From the NCBI RefSeq assembly GCF_000002875.2, contig NC_009415.2:878001-942000 (forward strand): a stretch of 64,000 bases of DNA, read 5' to 3'. The notes under the pieces were generated by a model. That model saw only the letters and a program-made list of their open reading frames with translations, did not search any database and was not told where the DNA came from. This document shows, piece by piece, positions 12,085 through 23,588 of the stretch (positions are counted from its first letter, which is position 1; every line of letters starts with the position of its first letter). Both the position numbers and the translations under genes were made by a program. This DNA comes from Leishmania infantum JPCM5. Taxonomy: Eukaryota > Euglenozoa > Kinetoplastea > Trypanosomatida > Trypanosomatidae.

Positions 12085-12780
12085 TCAGCTCAAGTCCTTT
12101 CCTTTGTCGAGCACCCCGCTGCCCTCCTGGCTGCTGTCCAAGGGTTCTGGCTGAGCCTGCCGGCGCAGCGGCGTCGCATACTGCGGCGGGGGAGGGGCGC
12201 GATTGGGAGACATCTGCTGAAGAGGCGTAGCAGAGGCACGAGGCACGTAGTCCGCATCGCCGTACGGCGACTCCGCCTCGGGGGGGCTTGCAGCTCGATT
12301 ATTCGCCGCCGCCGCGCCATCAGCGGTACCGTTGCTGGCACCGTTGGCGTCCGCCACTAGTGCTTCAGGGAAGCGCTGCGGGTGGCTCACGTTACCGATT
12401 TGCGCCCCTGGCGGGGCAGCGAAGAGAACCGTGGCGGGCACGGCTTGTTGCGTGTCGCCATGTGGGAGACCCCCGGCATAGTTCACGCTTGCCGCTCCGG
12501 CTCGAAAGGCGCCTCCATTATAGCCACCAAGACCTTGCGGGTACTGCTGCTGGTAGTAAATCTCCTGGTAGAGGCCTGGTACCGGGCGGGGCGGCTGCCC
12601 AGGAGCATCAGCGGCGCCTCCAGCGTTGACGGCGCCGCCTTCTTCAAAGAGGTTGTATCGTCCGTCGAGGGCCCCCTCCTGCAAGCGTTGGCGTTGCCGC
12701 ACCTTGCACCCGATGCAGCACGAGATGCACAAGAGCAAGACGGTCACGCCGAACAGTAAGAAAAGGAAGTACTCTTGCAT
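12085..12780 (-). CDS. single-helix membrane protein with YGxAxY tail motif (member D)
   Basis: 231 residues, function unknown. The Met at 12780 is chosen over the frame opening at 12954 because it immediately precedes the helix (residues 4-25, Leu/Phe/Cys-rich, ending CCIGCKVRQRQR). The Cys cluster at the helix end could be palmitoylated (inference). The tail is Ala/Gly/Pro/Gln-rich with a tyrosine-rich block (YQEIYYQQQYPQGLGGY) similar in flavour to member B. The family motif is Y173-G-D-A-D-Y178 followed by VPRAS. Downstream is PPPPQY, a PPxY sequence of the kind bound by WW domains. No enzyme domain seen. Confidence 0.82.
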   Translation of the reverse strand: MQEYFLFLLFGVTVLLLCISCCIGCKVRQRQRLQEGALDGRYNLFEEGGAVNAGGAADAPGQPPRPVPGLYQEIYYQQQYPQGLGGYNGGAFRAGAASVNYAGGLPHGDTQQAVPATVLFAAPPGAQIGNVSHPQRFPEALVADANGASNGTADGAAAANNRAASPPEAESPYGDADYVPRASATPLQQMSPNRAPPPPQYATPLRRQAQPEPLDSSQEGSGVLDKGKDLS

Positions 12781-15577
12781 CGCAGTTGCTGCTCTGCTTC
12801 TTTCCGAGCGGGCGGCTGGGTGGGCAGTGGGCCGCCGCAGAGCGACACCGAGATAGAGGAGCAACAGGAGATGAGAGGGATGCGGAGCTGCGCAGAGGGT
12901 GAGGTGGCAGCAGAAGCTACAGCTAAAACAACGGACACACACACACACAAACACACAATGCTAAGCAACTGAAGGGCACGCCGCCGGTTTGTTGCTGCGC
13001 ACCAGCATGGAAGAAAAGGGGGAGGGACTGGAAGGAGGATGGGTCAGACGCCAACGCACCTGCTCAATTTCTGCAGTAGGCACTCTGGCGAACAGCAAAG
13101 AAGGAGGAGGGAGAGCGATAGGAGGAGGCGGAGGCAGATGAGCAGAGAGGGCATGTTAGAGAAGACAGGAGAAACAAGCATTGAAGAGCAGTGCGGTGCG
13201 TGTGTGTGGGGGGCATGCCGGCAGAGATTTCACTGGAGCGGGCGCGTCATCTGTTTCGGGCACCCAAGTCGTTGCTTTCACTTTCTGCGATGCACAACAG
13301 CGATGCATCTTTGGGGTGGCAGATACGCCATGCGCGACTGTTTCGCGGATGCAAGTGCCCGTGTCTTTCATACGCTTGACCCGCTCGCACAACGGGCTAC
13401 TGATGTGCGTACATGGATTTGGGGAGAGGAGGATCACATTGCTGGTCTTCGTGTTCGGCTCTTGCCTAGGCTGGTCCTTGTGGGGTGCATCAACAGGTGA
13501 GCCAGGGATTCCCCCTTTACACAACAGCCAGCATGCACAAGAAGTCCATGTGCACAGCAGGGGAGCAACATCCGTGGAGTGCCATCGATGCGAGGGACGA
13601 TTGCAAGAAAAAGGGAGGGGGGAGGAGGAGGAGGATGGGCACACGTTACCAGAGATGGTGGGGAGGCTGTGGAAGACAGAGCGTTCACAAACAGAGCAGA
13701 CCAAGCTGTAGCGGTGATGTCGCTGAAGTGGCAGCTGCGTGATGTTCGCTGGCGCGATGTTTGCCGCCCTTCTGACGGTTCGCGTCATGCAGCACGGCCA
13801 TCCACACTTACGCAGAACAGCTGCAAGAGACTGGGCTCCGGGATCGTTATCGTTGCCTTTCTTGATGTGCAGCTCATCAGGGGGAGCGCTCTAGTACGTT
13901 GCAGCGCTGCGCCCAGAGGCCACTTTGCTTTCCGTGCCCTGTACGCCTCCACCTTCCCCTGACGCTGCTCTAGCGCCTCATCCTCATCAGCGCCACCATG
14001 AGCAGCAACATCGATTCGAGGTCGGCCTTCTGGAGGCGGGTTCGCAAAGGCAAAAAAAGTTCACAGCGGCCTCAGAAAAGCATGAAGATCTCGTGCCCGA
14101 AGACGATGTCTTCCCTGCATCCTCGACCTTCCAACAAGCGTGGTGAGGGGCGCCGTGCTATGAGGCACGAGTAACGCCGCTGCCTGGCACAGATGACGCG
14201 TAAGGGCAATGCGCTGGAACGCCGTCCCGGGTGCGAATATCTATGGCTCACGGGCCATCATCGCCGCCATCACGCACCCTTTGTGGCTCTCCCTCTTTTC
14301 CCGACCGCTCTGGAGCTGGCGGCGAACGCGACAAGACCACAAGTCCTCGATTGCAGTGATGAGAAGGAGAGAGTCAAGAGCTACACCGAGGAATCCGCAT
14401 CCGATATCGGGTGGCGTTGAGCTGGAGGCTACTTGTCGTCGGTGCTGTTTTCGTGGCTGTGGTCGATGTCGATGAGGGCGGTCGTGGTATGACTGTAGCA
14501 GAGCGAGACGTGTAACACGTACGGGAGTCGAAGAGTTGGAAAATAAAAAGCATGACTGCTGTGAAGAAGGTCGCAGAGGTGAGGTGTGATTGTGCTGTGT
14601 GGTCTCCCGATAGATGAGCGGTGCGCGACGCGCTCTCCTGACAAGACGCTACTGCAGAGCAGGTCGGTGAAGGAGGGGGAGGAGTGTGCGCTGATTCGGC
14701 AGAGCGATGCAGAAGGCGTCGGTGGCACAGACGAGAAAGCGGGAGAGGACAAAAGACTACGTGCTGGCTCACAGAAAGGGGTGCAGGAAGCCTTATACAG
14801 GCGCACGCGCGCAGCTGCAGCAATACTCCTTCGCCGTGCATGAGGGAGAAGGAGTGCGTGTCGTTGCAGGTGAGGCTTTCCGCGTCGGGACAGAAGGAAA
14901 CGGCCAGAGAGAAGGGGGCGGGGGCAAGGATGGTGGTGGTGGTGGTGGGGACGGGGGAGTAACTAGGTAGAACTCGACTCGACAGATACACATGCATGCC
15001 GCCGGCCGGCACCCCAGACACGCCGTGCGCCGCGCAACCACGGCTGGCACGTTTCAGGCAAACTTGCACTTTAGTGTTTCGGGCACCGTGTCGATGCTTG
15101 TGCGTACTAGGTGCTTTACGCACAAGCAGGAGAGTGCGAGTAGCAGCGGGGTTGGGGGTAGCCTCTCACATGAACGACTTTCGAGGCGGTCGTGTTGTGC
15201 GTGCATTGGCTGGTGCCTCAAAACTACCTTTCATGTGATGCGGGCACACACACACATAAACACGTGCATGCGCAAGGGAGATAGAACAAAACGGCCTCGC
15301 CACCCTTCTGAAGGCCGCACAGGTGAAGCAAAAGGAGAAAGCGGAACAACACACAAATCACAGATGAGAAGTAAAGTGGAAAAAGAAATGACCAGGAAAT
15401 GCGAGAGGAGGGGGACGGCGAATGCGGCTGATGACGCGGCGCTTGTATAGGTCCAGCGCGTACACCATATAAGAGGGCGGAAGGAGAGAAAGGGAGGGGA
15501 GCGCCCAGGATTTGGGAGGTGTATCGAGCATGCATACACTCTAATAAGGTAAAACAGTAGTACAACGGCAACAAACA

Positions 15578-15611
<34 letters not shown>

Positions 15612-16681
15612 GACAAGACACACAGACAGAGCAAGCCGCGACGCGAGCAGCGGCTAAAGTAGCAGAGTACGCACACCGACAGGCATTCATGTGCACACGC
15701 AGAGAGAGAAGCAAACTGTGAGGCAGCGGCGCCATAAAAGACAACGAGCCCACGGGCAAGGGGGGGTGAAGATGGCAAGACCTTGGAACGTACGCATGCA
15801 CAACAGCACGTGAGAAATCGCGGTAAAAGGCAGAGAAGGCGGTTTTGGGAGCAGGGAAAACAGAGGGGACTCAACTTCCAGCGGTCCCTACCCCCTGAAC
15901 CGAATGCGGAGTAGGGGGAGCTTCGGACGGTGTGCATCACCAAGAGGTAGTCGACAGGAGGTCTGTGAAGCACAGGCGTACGACTTCGATGTATGCGGAA
16001 TTAGGTGTGCGGGCTTGCAGGCGCATTTTCAGGAAGGGGGTGGGGTGGGGAGGCAGAATGGGCGAGCGCATAGCGGTAAAAAGACGGAAAGAACACGAAA
16101 AATGCGGGTTTGAGCTGAGAAGACACAGACGAAGAGCGTTAGCGGAAAAAAGAAGATGTCGGCAAGTAAGATGCATAGCAAGGCGATTTCAGCATGGCGG
16201 CAAGAAAGGATGCGGCCGTTGCGGGGGGGGGGTGAAAGACGGTGAAGGTGGGAAGGGGCAAAATCCGACAGTGCATTGTGGACGGCAGAATGCACAGAAG
16301 GGTGAGAAGATAGAGCCAAGGAAGGCGTGCGTGGGGGGGGGGGAGAGGGCAGACGCTAAACGGTATGCGGCATTCGCCACGGACACTGATATGCACACCA
16401 TCTCGTTCGCACGCGCATAGATGACACACCCGAACAACGTACACAGACAACCACTGCGCCGATGCACATGCATGGGCAAAGAAAAGGGTGCAGGCACACG
16501 CAGAAGTAAAAAGACATGTAAAATAAGGAAGGCTGCCTAACGCGGCAGAGAGGGAGAGGGTGGTGTGTGTGTGTGCCACCGCACGGAAACAAAACAGCAC
16601 ACGCACACACAACAGTCTGCTCTGCACGTGTTCTCTGGCACAGCCGCTCACGGTTCAGCCACCGCGAGACCACTGTCGCCA
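12781..16681. other. long intergenic stretch with possible coding relic
   Basis: 3.9 kb with no intact gene. (AC)n at 15581-15608. Between about 13750 and 14520 minus-strand frames become protein-like in short blocks in different frames (for example ANPPPEGRPRIDVAAHGGAD, and later AVLRKCGWPCC), separated by stops. This could be a decayed gene, possibly a lost member of the cluster; no YG motif is preserved, so that is only inference. Confidence 0.35.
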
Positions 16682-17332
16682 CTACTCGTCTGGTGGCTGA
16701 TTCTCCGAATCATCGCAAAAGGCAACGTCGCCGTCGTCCTCGTTCCCCTCGCTGCCATCCTTGTGCGACGACTCCTCGATGGGGCTGCTGTAGTACATCG
16801 CCGACCCGTAATCGAGCCGCTTCCACGTCTCCTCTCCGCCTAAGAGCCGCTGCTCTCCCTCGTCTGTTTCTACGACATGGCCCACGCATGCCTGCGCCTC
16901 CACGGAGCTTGATGGCAGCGAAAACGGATTGAAGACGTGCGGATCGGCGTCCAAGGTGTGCACGCGGATCGTCCTGTCCCGTCCTCTCGAGCGCACGTGA
17001 TACGCGACGGACACCGAAGAACTTCGAGGAATGACAGCTGGGGAGGCTTGTGCCAGTCGCCGCAGCGACGCCACCTCTTCAGACGATTCATGCTGAGTGG
17101 CTGATGCTGCGGAGTAGTGCATCGGAATGCCCTCAATGACATGAATCATGGGTGGGCCTCCAGCACCACTGCCGCTGCTACTACGACCACCACTTTCGTG
17201 AGCGAGAATCCTCCTCTCCTCCGTCGTGCGCTTACGGTACACCTCAAAGTAGTAGTAGATGGCCACTAACACACTGAAGGCAAAGAAGGCACTGGCGGCC
17301 AATGAAACAATACTTCCAGCAAGATCACTCAT
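16682..17332 (-). CDS. single-helix membrane protein with YGxAxY and GIP motifs (member E)
   Basis: 216 residues from the Met at 17332; the frame is open to another Met at 17485, which would add 51 Ser/Thr-rich residues. The shorter form is preferred because it starts directly before the helix (residues 7-29, then YYYFEVYRKR). The tail contains I-E-G-I-P (about residues 66-70), a motif also found in the two large proteins at the far end of the window, then an R-rich segment (RSRGRDRTIRVH) and the family motif Y175-G-S-A-M-Y180, followed by YSSPIEESS and a strongly acidic C-terminus. Function unknown; it links the small clustered members to the larger ones. Confidence 0.8.
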   Translation of the reverse strand: MSDLAGSIVSLAASAFFAFSVLVAIYYYFEVYRKRTTEERRILAHESGGRSSSGSGAGGPPMIHVIEGIPMHYSAASATQHESSEEVASLRRLAQASPAVIPRSSSVSVAYHVRSRGRDRTIRVHTLDADPHVFNPFSLPSSSVEAQACVGHVVETDEGEQRLLGGEETWKRLDYGSAMYYSSPIEESSHKDGSEGNEDDGDVAFCDDSENQPPDE

Positions 17333-20300
17333 GCGGCTGGCACCCGGAGACGTTGTTGCTGATCCGCTTAGATTCGTTGTTGAGGCCACATTACTGCTTG
17401 GGGTGGTGGCCCTCTCTGCCAGGGACGCTCGATCAGACGCCGTTTTCCGTGTGTAGCAAGGGAAGACATACTGGAAGAATATCATGTTTTCTTAGATGAG
17501 CCGCTGCAGCGGGTGTGGATGAGAGGAATTGAGGTGATCAAGTATAACAAGCGATGCACAACTCTCCCGCTTACTCTGTGCCACGAATCAGCACTCGCCT
17601 TTCCGGTGTTACGCGATTCGCACTGCCTCTTTTCGTGCGCGCGTGTGTGTGAGACGTTTTCGCAGAAGCAAAGGCGGCGAGAGTGCACTGGGTCTGCTGT
17701 ATCTCGCAGGACGCAACAAGGAAGAGCAATAAAAAAAGAGAAGCGGGTCACACGCTAAGAGCGGCGGGCGAGAGGGCGGGGGGGGCTATCAGTGTCGGCT
17801 TCCCATACAGCTCCACCATCTCCACCTTTCCCATCTATATGACTGCAAAGGAGAAAAGACGCCGAGACAGAAACGCACGGAAGGACCGGTACGAACTCGG
17901 CCGCAGCACTGGAGCCGCCTCGAAGCGCGAGGGCGTGGCTGTGAGTTCCGACCCCTACAACCCTGGTTTTGGTAGCCTTTTCTGTTTAGAACTACACGAA
18001 GGGGTTTTCCAGTGCCGTGCTTGAGCTATGCCCAGACGCACAGATGGAGAGAGCGAGAGCGAGAGAGAGAGGCCCACTCGTTACGGCCTGTATTGCGGAG
18101 AGGCCATCGTAGGACAACACAGGATCGGTAATGTATATATAGAGAGAGGGGGAAGCGCAGATGAGAAGTAGAGGGAGCAGCGAAGAAAAGGGGGATCGGA
18201 TTCGCTTCATGGTTCAGCAAGCGCTACTGTGCATGTTCGTTGATACCCGTGAGAGCGGCGGCGCGGGCGGGAAGAGAGACATCTGGGACAGATAGAGCGC
18301 CGCCCAGCATCCCGTTGGTGAGCAGGCACCGGCACACACGTCTCTGCCTTTTTGCACGGAGGCGTTTTGGGCCGCCAGCGTGCTTCATTTCACTGAGGCA
18401 CCCGCTAAACGCGAAGCTCTCCTCGTTGCGTCATAAGAAGCAGCCCACAGGGCTGCTGATCAGCCTTCCGGCCAACCACCGCGGTCCAGACGAGCAAGAC
18501 GGGAACATGAAAGCAGAGAAGCAGACGAAGGCAGTATGCACATGAGAAGCAGCGGAACGATGAAGACGTGTGCATGCGTGTGCGTGGAGGAGGGGGAGTG
18601 TCAGTTGAGCTGTGCAGACATCTTGCGGATGCCTCTCCTGCTCAAGAGGCAGATTTCGTGAGCGCGCGTTCATATGCGTGGGCGCATGGCCGCTGGGGAG
18701 AACGAGGAGGGGAGCACCACAGCAGAAAAAAAAACAAAAGCAAATAAACGGCAGCTCCATTCTGTCACCCTGTGCTTCGCCGCACGTACGCGTGAGTGCC
18801 GAGAAAAGACAGGGCAAGAGGCGCTGCGAAGCTCTCCCATGGGCGGGGGGGTGGAGGGGAGAGGGCAGCAGAAAAAATGGAATGAAGCGTGAGAATCATA
18901 GGCCCGCAACCGCTCCGCGCCCCACACACCCGCGTGTACACAACACACAAGACGAAAGGAAAGGAAGCAAAGAGCGGCAGCAGCAGGATCCTCATCAGCG
19001 TCATCCGCAGCAGAGCTGATGAGTGCGAAAAGGCAAAAGTCCCAGCGAGCGGGATAGGAGGGGATGGACGCTGAAAATGGGAAGAAGAAAACAGAGCGAA
19101 AGATGCTGCGCGAGAGTTGATAGGGATGGATATCGTGGCGGTGTGGGCTGATGCCTGGCCGAAATAGAGCCCCCACGCACACACAGATGAACACGCAAAC
19201 CAGCCCCAGACGCACCTATGCATCTCAACACACAGCCCCATCGGCGAAGCCAAATGAAGCGACAAGAAGACTCTCGTAGAGAGGAAAAGAAGGAAGAAGA
19301 GCATGCGCCCTTCATCTGAGGAGACACTTGGATGCTGTTTCAGCTGTATGTGAACGCTGTGCCACGCCATTTATACATGTCGCGGATTGCTCCCTCCAAT
19401 CACTCCGCTTCGTAGCGGTCGAGCAGGCGTATTCATTCGGCTCACACAAGCAGCACCTTGTTTCTTAATGGGGGCGTGTGTGTGCTTGATGTGTGTGCTA
19501 CACGCAGTATGCACCGGTGCCATGCGTCTGTTGCGGCGTCCGCCGCACCACCGAGCTGCTGCGGATGTTCGATGACCACCTTCACATACTCGCGGCGTGC
19601 TCTCGAAGTGGTGTAGAAGCGCCTTGATCGGCACCTCTTGGTGCACTCGATGCTTGCAATACACTTGCTGATTAGGGCGCCTCCGGCAGAGGCGTATCTG
19701 AAAAGCTTCGCAATAGTCGCGTCCGAGTTACCTTGCCTCTTACATTTTTCTTCCTTTCGTCTGCTCCGTTTCTCAGAGAGCAGATACAAGAAATGCCGCG
19801 ACGCACTCGCAGACGTGTAGACAGCTTCGCAGCACTCCACACAGTAACCGAGGAACTCGAAGTACGCCAGCTAAAAGCGGAAGCGTGTGCGACAGACACG
19901 CGACTTCTGAGGGGACCAAGCAGAAGTACCTGTGACGCTTGAAGAAGCAGGATCTGCTCAGCCTTCTCCGTGCACGGCGACCGCAAGAGACGGGACTCGT
20001 CTATTCCGTGTCGCTTTCTAGCATCTTGCTCGCTTGCTGGGATGCGGGGTGAGGGAGACATCGATGAGGAACAGAGCTTGGGTGGAGTGCATAGAGCGTC
20101 GGGCATGGTGACTTGCTAGGTAAAGAGCCACGCGCGACAGTGAAAGATAAGGCGAGAAAGATGGTGCGTAGGTGGGCGCAGAGGCGTACGCACAGCGACG
20201 AGAAGATGAGGGATAGAGAGAGAGACAGAGAGCGAGATTCTCTCAGGCGAGTACAACAGTGGAAAAGAAAGCCCATCATTCCTTCCAGCGCGGCGAGCAG

Positions 20301-22041
20301 GGAGCTGAGAAGGGCTTTGGTAATCGTCTAAGTGTCTCCAGAAAGCTTGTCCGGATGCAATGAAAGGCTCCTACCGGGAATGGGTGTTACGCCCACTGAG
20401 TCCTACTTGTGCTGTAGACGGGGTCCGATGGGAGACGCTGGGCCGTTCGTGCGGCCCCTCTCCGGCAGCAGTCGCATGTAGCCCTTACCATGAACCGTCC
20501 CAAACAAGCCAGTGCTCGTGGGTGTTCGCTATTTTCTCTGTGGCTGCGTGTGTTATGTGCGGCTCGAACCGATGCGCAAATAACGATGAAAGGGATCACA
20601 CACAGCGAGAGAGTCGAGAGCAGCCTGCAGTCGTTAGGTGCCAGTGCCGATCGAAGGCTACACACACACACGCACACATGCAAAATGAGCATCCAAAGGG
20701 AAAGAAGCTAAAGAACGGAAGACAGGGAGAGAGGGACAGCAGGCAAGAGCTTGCTTACACGGTTGGGGATTGGGTGGTGAGATTATGACGCCCATGAAGA
20801 CGATGACATATATAGGTGTGCGTGTGCGTGGAGGAGGGATGGGAGGTGAGGAGCCGAGAAACCACTCGCTGCCACGCAGAGATGAAACACCGAAATCACG
20901 CTCTCCTCTCCCTAAACTGAAGAAGACGCGGAATACTGAAAAGAGTTAGAGGCCGCCGAGAAAACGCAACGGAAACAGTGGAGATAGATGATGTACCGTC
21001 TGTTGCGTCGAAAAGGCAGCGGCAGACCCCCCTTCTCCTTCCCTTTCTCTCCCTCCTCATCGAGGGAACGGAGAGGAGGCCGCGTCACTCCGTCACACAT
21101 CAAAGAACAGGCACGGCGAGAATCGCTGAGGGATAAAAATTTCGAATACCACGAAAAAAGCAGACGCACATGGTCCAGCCGAGAAATGAGAGATCTGCGC
21201 AGCATGCTATCCTCGCCTTAACGCTTCCATGGACTCAGGACGACTCTTTCATGCTCGACGAATCAGCTTGAATCAAAAAGGAGTGAGATGGCGATGATGG
21301 CGATAGGGCTTTACAGGAATATAAGCTGGCAGTGCGCATGTAGAGGACACATCGGGAGAGAGACAACATGCACAGGAAGACAAAACGCCAGCAGCAACAT
21401 TCACAACGCCAAGAGCACACATACACACACACACACACACACACGAAGAAGAGAGGGAAAAGGCGAGGATAAAGGTGAAGTCATACAGACGGAACCGCGC
21501 GCACGCACGCACACACACACACACACACGCACACACACACAGACACACAGAGTTGTGAGCGTAAGAAGGAGCATGAGAAATAATAGGAAAAACAAACGTG
21601 AGCAGGCGTGGAAATAACATGTCCGTTGAAACTTGCTTGGCGAAAGCGAACGTGAGCGATGCGCATGCGAGAAGAGTGATGGGGTGGGGGCGGGAGGGGC
21701 GACACGCCGCCTCCCGCTTGCAGAGCAGCATGTACACAACACACCCATGGCTTGTGAGGAAAGGGCAATAAAGGAGGAAGAGGAGAGGGAGGGGGGGGCG
21801 TCGGGGCGGTATGTCGCAGCGAAACGAGAGGCAGCTGAAGCATCGCGCACAGTTACGCCGACAAATACATGATGAATGCCGCTCATCGGCATCACCACCA
21901 CAGACGCTGACAAACAGAGGCGGTAGGATGGGGCGAAAAACCAGGCCACAACACAGGAACCACGGAGAATCACCAGGAAGAGCAGCTCCGAAAGACCGAG
22001 TGATATCACCGACGCAGCACGGATTACTACGCTACCCCTGT
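17333..22041. other. long intergenic stretch with possible coding relic
   Basis: 4.7 kb between members E and F without an intact gene. (AC)n at 21423-21444 and 21510-21540. Around 19440-20105 the minus strand reads protein-like in shifting frames (YFEFLGYCVECCEAVYTS, then IAKLFRYASAGGALISKC and REYVKVVIEHPQQ), which suggests a frameshifted relic. I cannot name it. Confidence 0.35.
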
Positions 22042-22542
22042 TCACAGAGGTTTCACAGGTTCCGTACCCGCCGTCTGCTGTTCGTTCGGCTGCGTGTAGT
22101 AGTACGCCGTGCCGTATATGTTCGCTGCATCAGTGGTATTACCTGGCTGCTGCTGTTGCTCCACCACTACACCTGGGTACAAAGGAGTTGGTTGTTGAGA
22201 GGGACGCCAAGCGCCGTTGCTCAGTTCCCATCCGGGGTGTGCCGGTGGCACACCAGCCAAGTCAGTTGAAGCGGCGGGCGCTTCTTGATATGCGACCACC
22301 GCGCCATGCACCACCGGCGGTCCTCCATAAGGGCCGCCGTAGGGCGATGTCGCCCCACCGTACTGAACGCCTCTAGCCTGTGCAGCCTCCTCTAGTTGCT
22401 GCTGACGCGCGGCTTGCTTTCGCCGGATGCAGTACAGAATACCATAAGCGGTGAGACCAATCACCCACGCACACGCAACAAGGATACCGAAGACAACCCG
22501 AGAGGACACGTTGGCGCCGGCGCTCTCACCGAAGAGGGCCAT
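22042..22542 (-). CDS. single-helix membrane protein with YGxAxY tail motif (member F)
   Basis: 166 residues, function unknown. The start at 22542 gives a 15-residue N-terminus with one NVS sequon, then a helix (16-38) followed by RRKQAARQQQ. The tail is Gly/Pro/Tyr/Gln-rich with SPYGGPYGGPP and ends with N-I-Y143-G-T-A-Y-Y148, then YTQPNEQQ. The motif is 18 residues from the C-terminus, the closest of all members. Size and composition resemble member D. It is the furthest upstream of the six clustered members in transcription order, with only pseudogenes between it and the glycosyltransferase. Confidence 0.84.
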   Translation of the reverse strand: MALFGESAGANVSSRVVFGILVACAWVIGLTAYGILYCIRRKQAARQQQLEEAAQARGVQYGGATSPYGGPYGGPPVVHGAVVAYQEAPAASTDLAGVPPAHPGWELSNGAWRPSQQPTPLYPGVVVEQQQQPGNTTDAANIYGTAYYYTQPNEQQTAGTEPVKPL

Positions 22543-23588
22543 CTGTACAAATGCTGAGTGATCTGACTGGTCAATATGGAGATGCGGGTGTGTTGTATAA
22601 GCTCTCGGTTGACAAGAGGCTTAGCTGCAGGAGGTGTGTTCCCTTTCAATGCACTGCTCGAAGAGCTCTAGGAGATGCAAGAGAGGCAGTGGAGGACGGG
22701 GAGGATGGGGAGCAGATCCAGATGTCCAGCGCGCCACAAGTCCATGATGTGGGGGGACACGAGCGCGAGGAGAAAGAGTTGAAGGGCGCACGGGCGCATG
22801 CAGAGCAGAGCATGACGACGAGGGTGTCGGCATGGGTTTGCACCAGGTGGTGCTCACCTTCACAGTGCCTCTACACAACCTTTTCCTTCCGTGTGCGTGA
22901 GAGTTGGCATAGCAACCGCCAGGAACGAGATCGACGACACCACAGCGGACTGGGCTCTCAGAAAACCCGTGCGCTGCCGCGTCCTGCCCTCCTCGTCCAC
23001 CAGGAGGAGAGAGGGACGGCGTTTGTAGTAGCGTTCCCAGAGTCAGGTCAATCTGTCGTTCGTCGGTGCTACTGTGGTGCTCGTACGCACGGTGACCACA
23101 CACGCTCGCGTCAGTGGCACATCACGTTGCACGAAGACAGCTGCCTCGCTGCTGTCTCACCTCTTTCAAGTAAACAGGAAGAGGGCTGACAGGTGTGCAG
23201 CAGCGCCTGAAAGGAAAGAGCAAGGTACACGAAAGCAGTGATCAAGGGGAGAGGGCTGCACACTCGCGTCATACGGTGCACACAGACGAGCGCATGGGAG
23301 TGCGCGCCCCACCGCTGTGCAAACCAGAGTGGGACAGCGAGGGAGCCGCAAGCGAGGGAATCAAAGAGCAAACACACACATACCGGCAAAAGAAGGAATG
23401 GCGTACTGGAAACGATCAGACACGGAGACAGAGCCGCGCAGAGATCGTGCCGCGCCTTCTCTCTCAAACATGCGACCTTGCTAGCCGGCGACGTCATGCG
23501 CCGTGCAGTCGAGACGCACCCGCCATTCGGCGCTCAAATCGATTCCCCGACTCTGACCATGGAGCACCCGCATCTCCCCCTCTTCTCA
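22543..23588. other. intergenic upstream of member F
   Basis: No gene supported. Open frames on both strands are low-complexity. This stretch should contain the splice acceptor for member F and the poly(A) region of whatever the pseudogene upstream once encoded. Confidence 0.45.
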
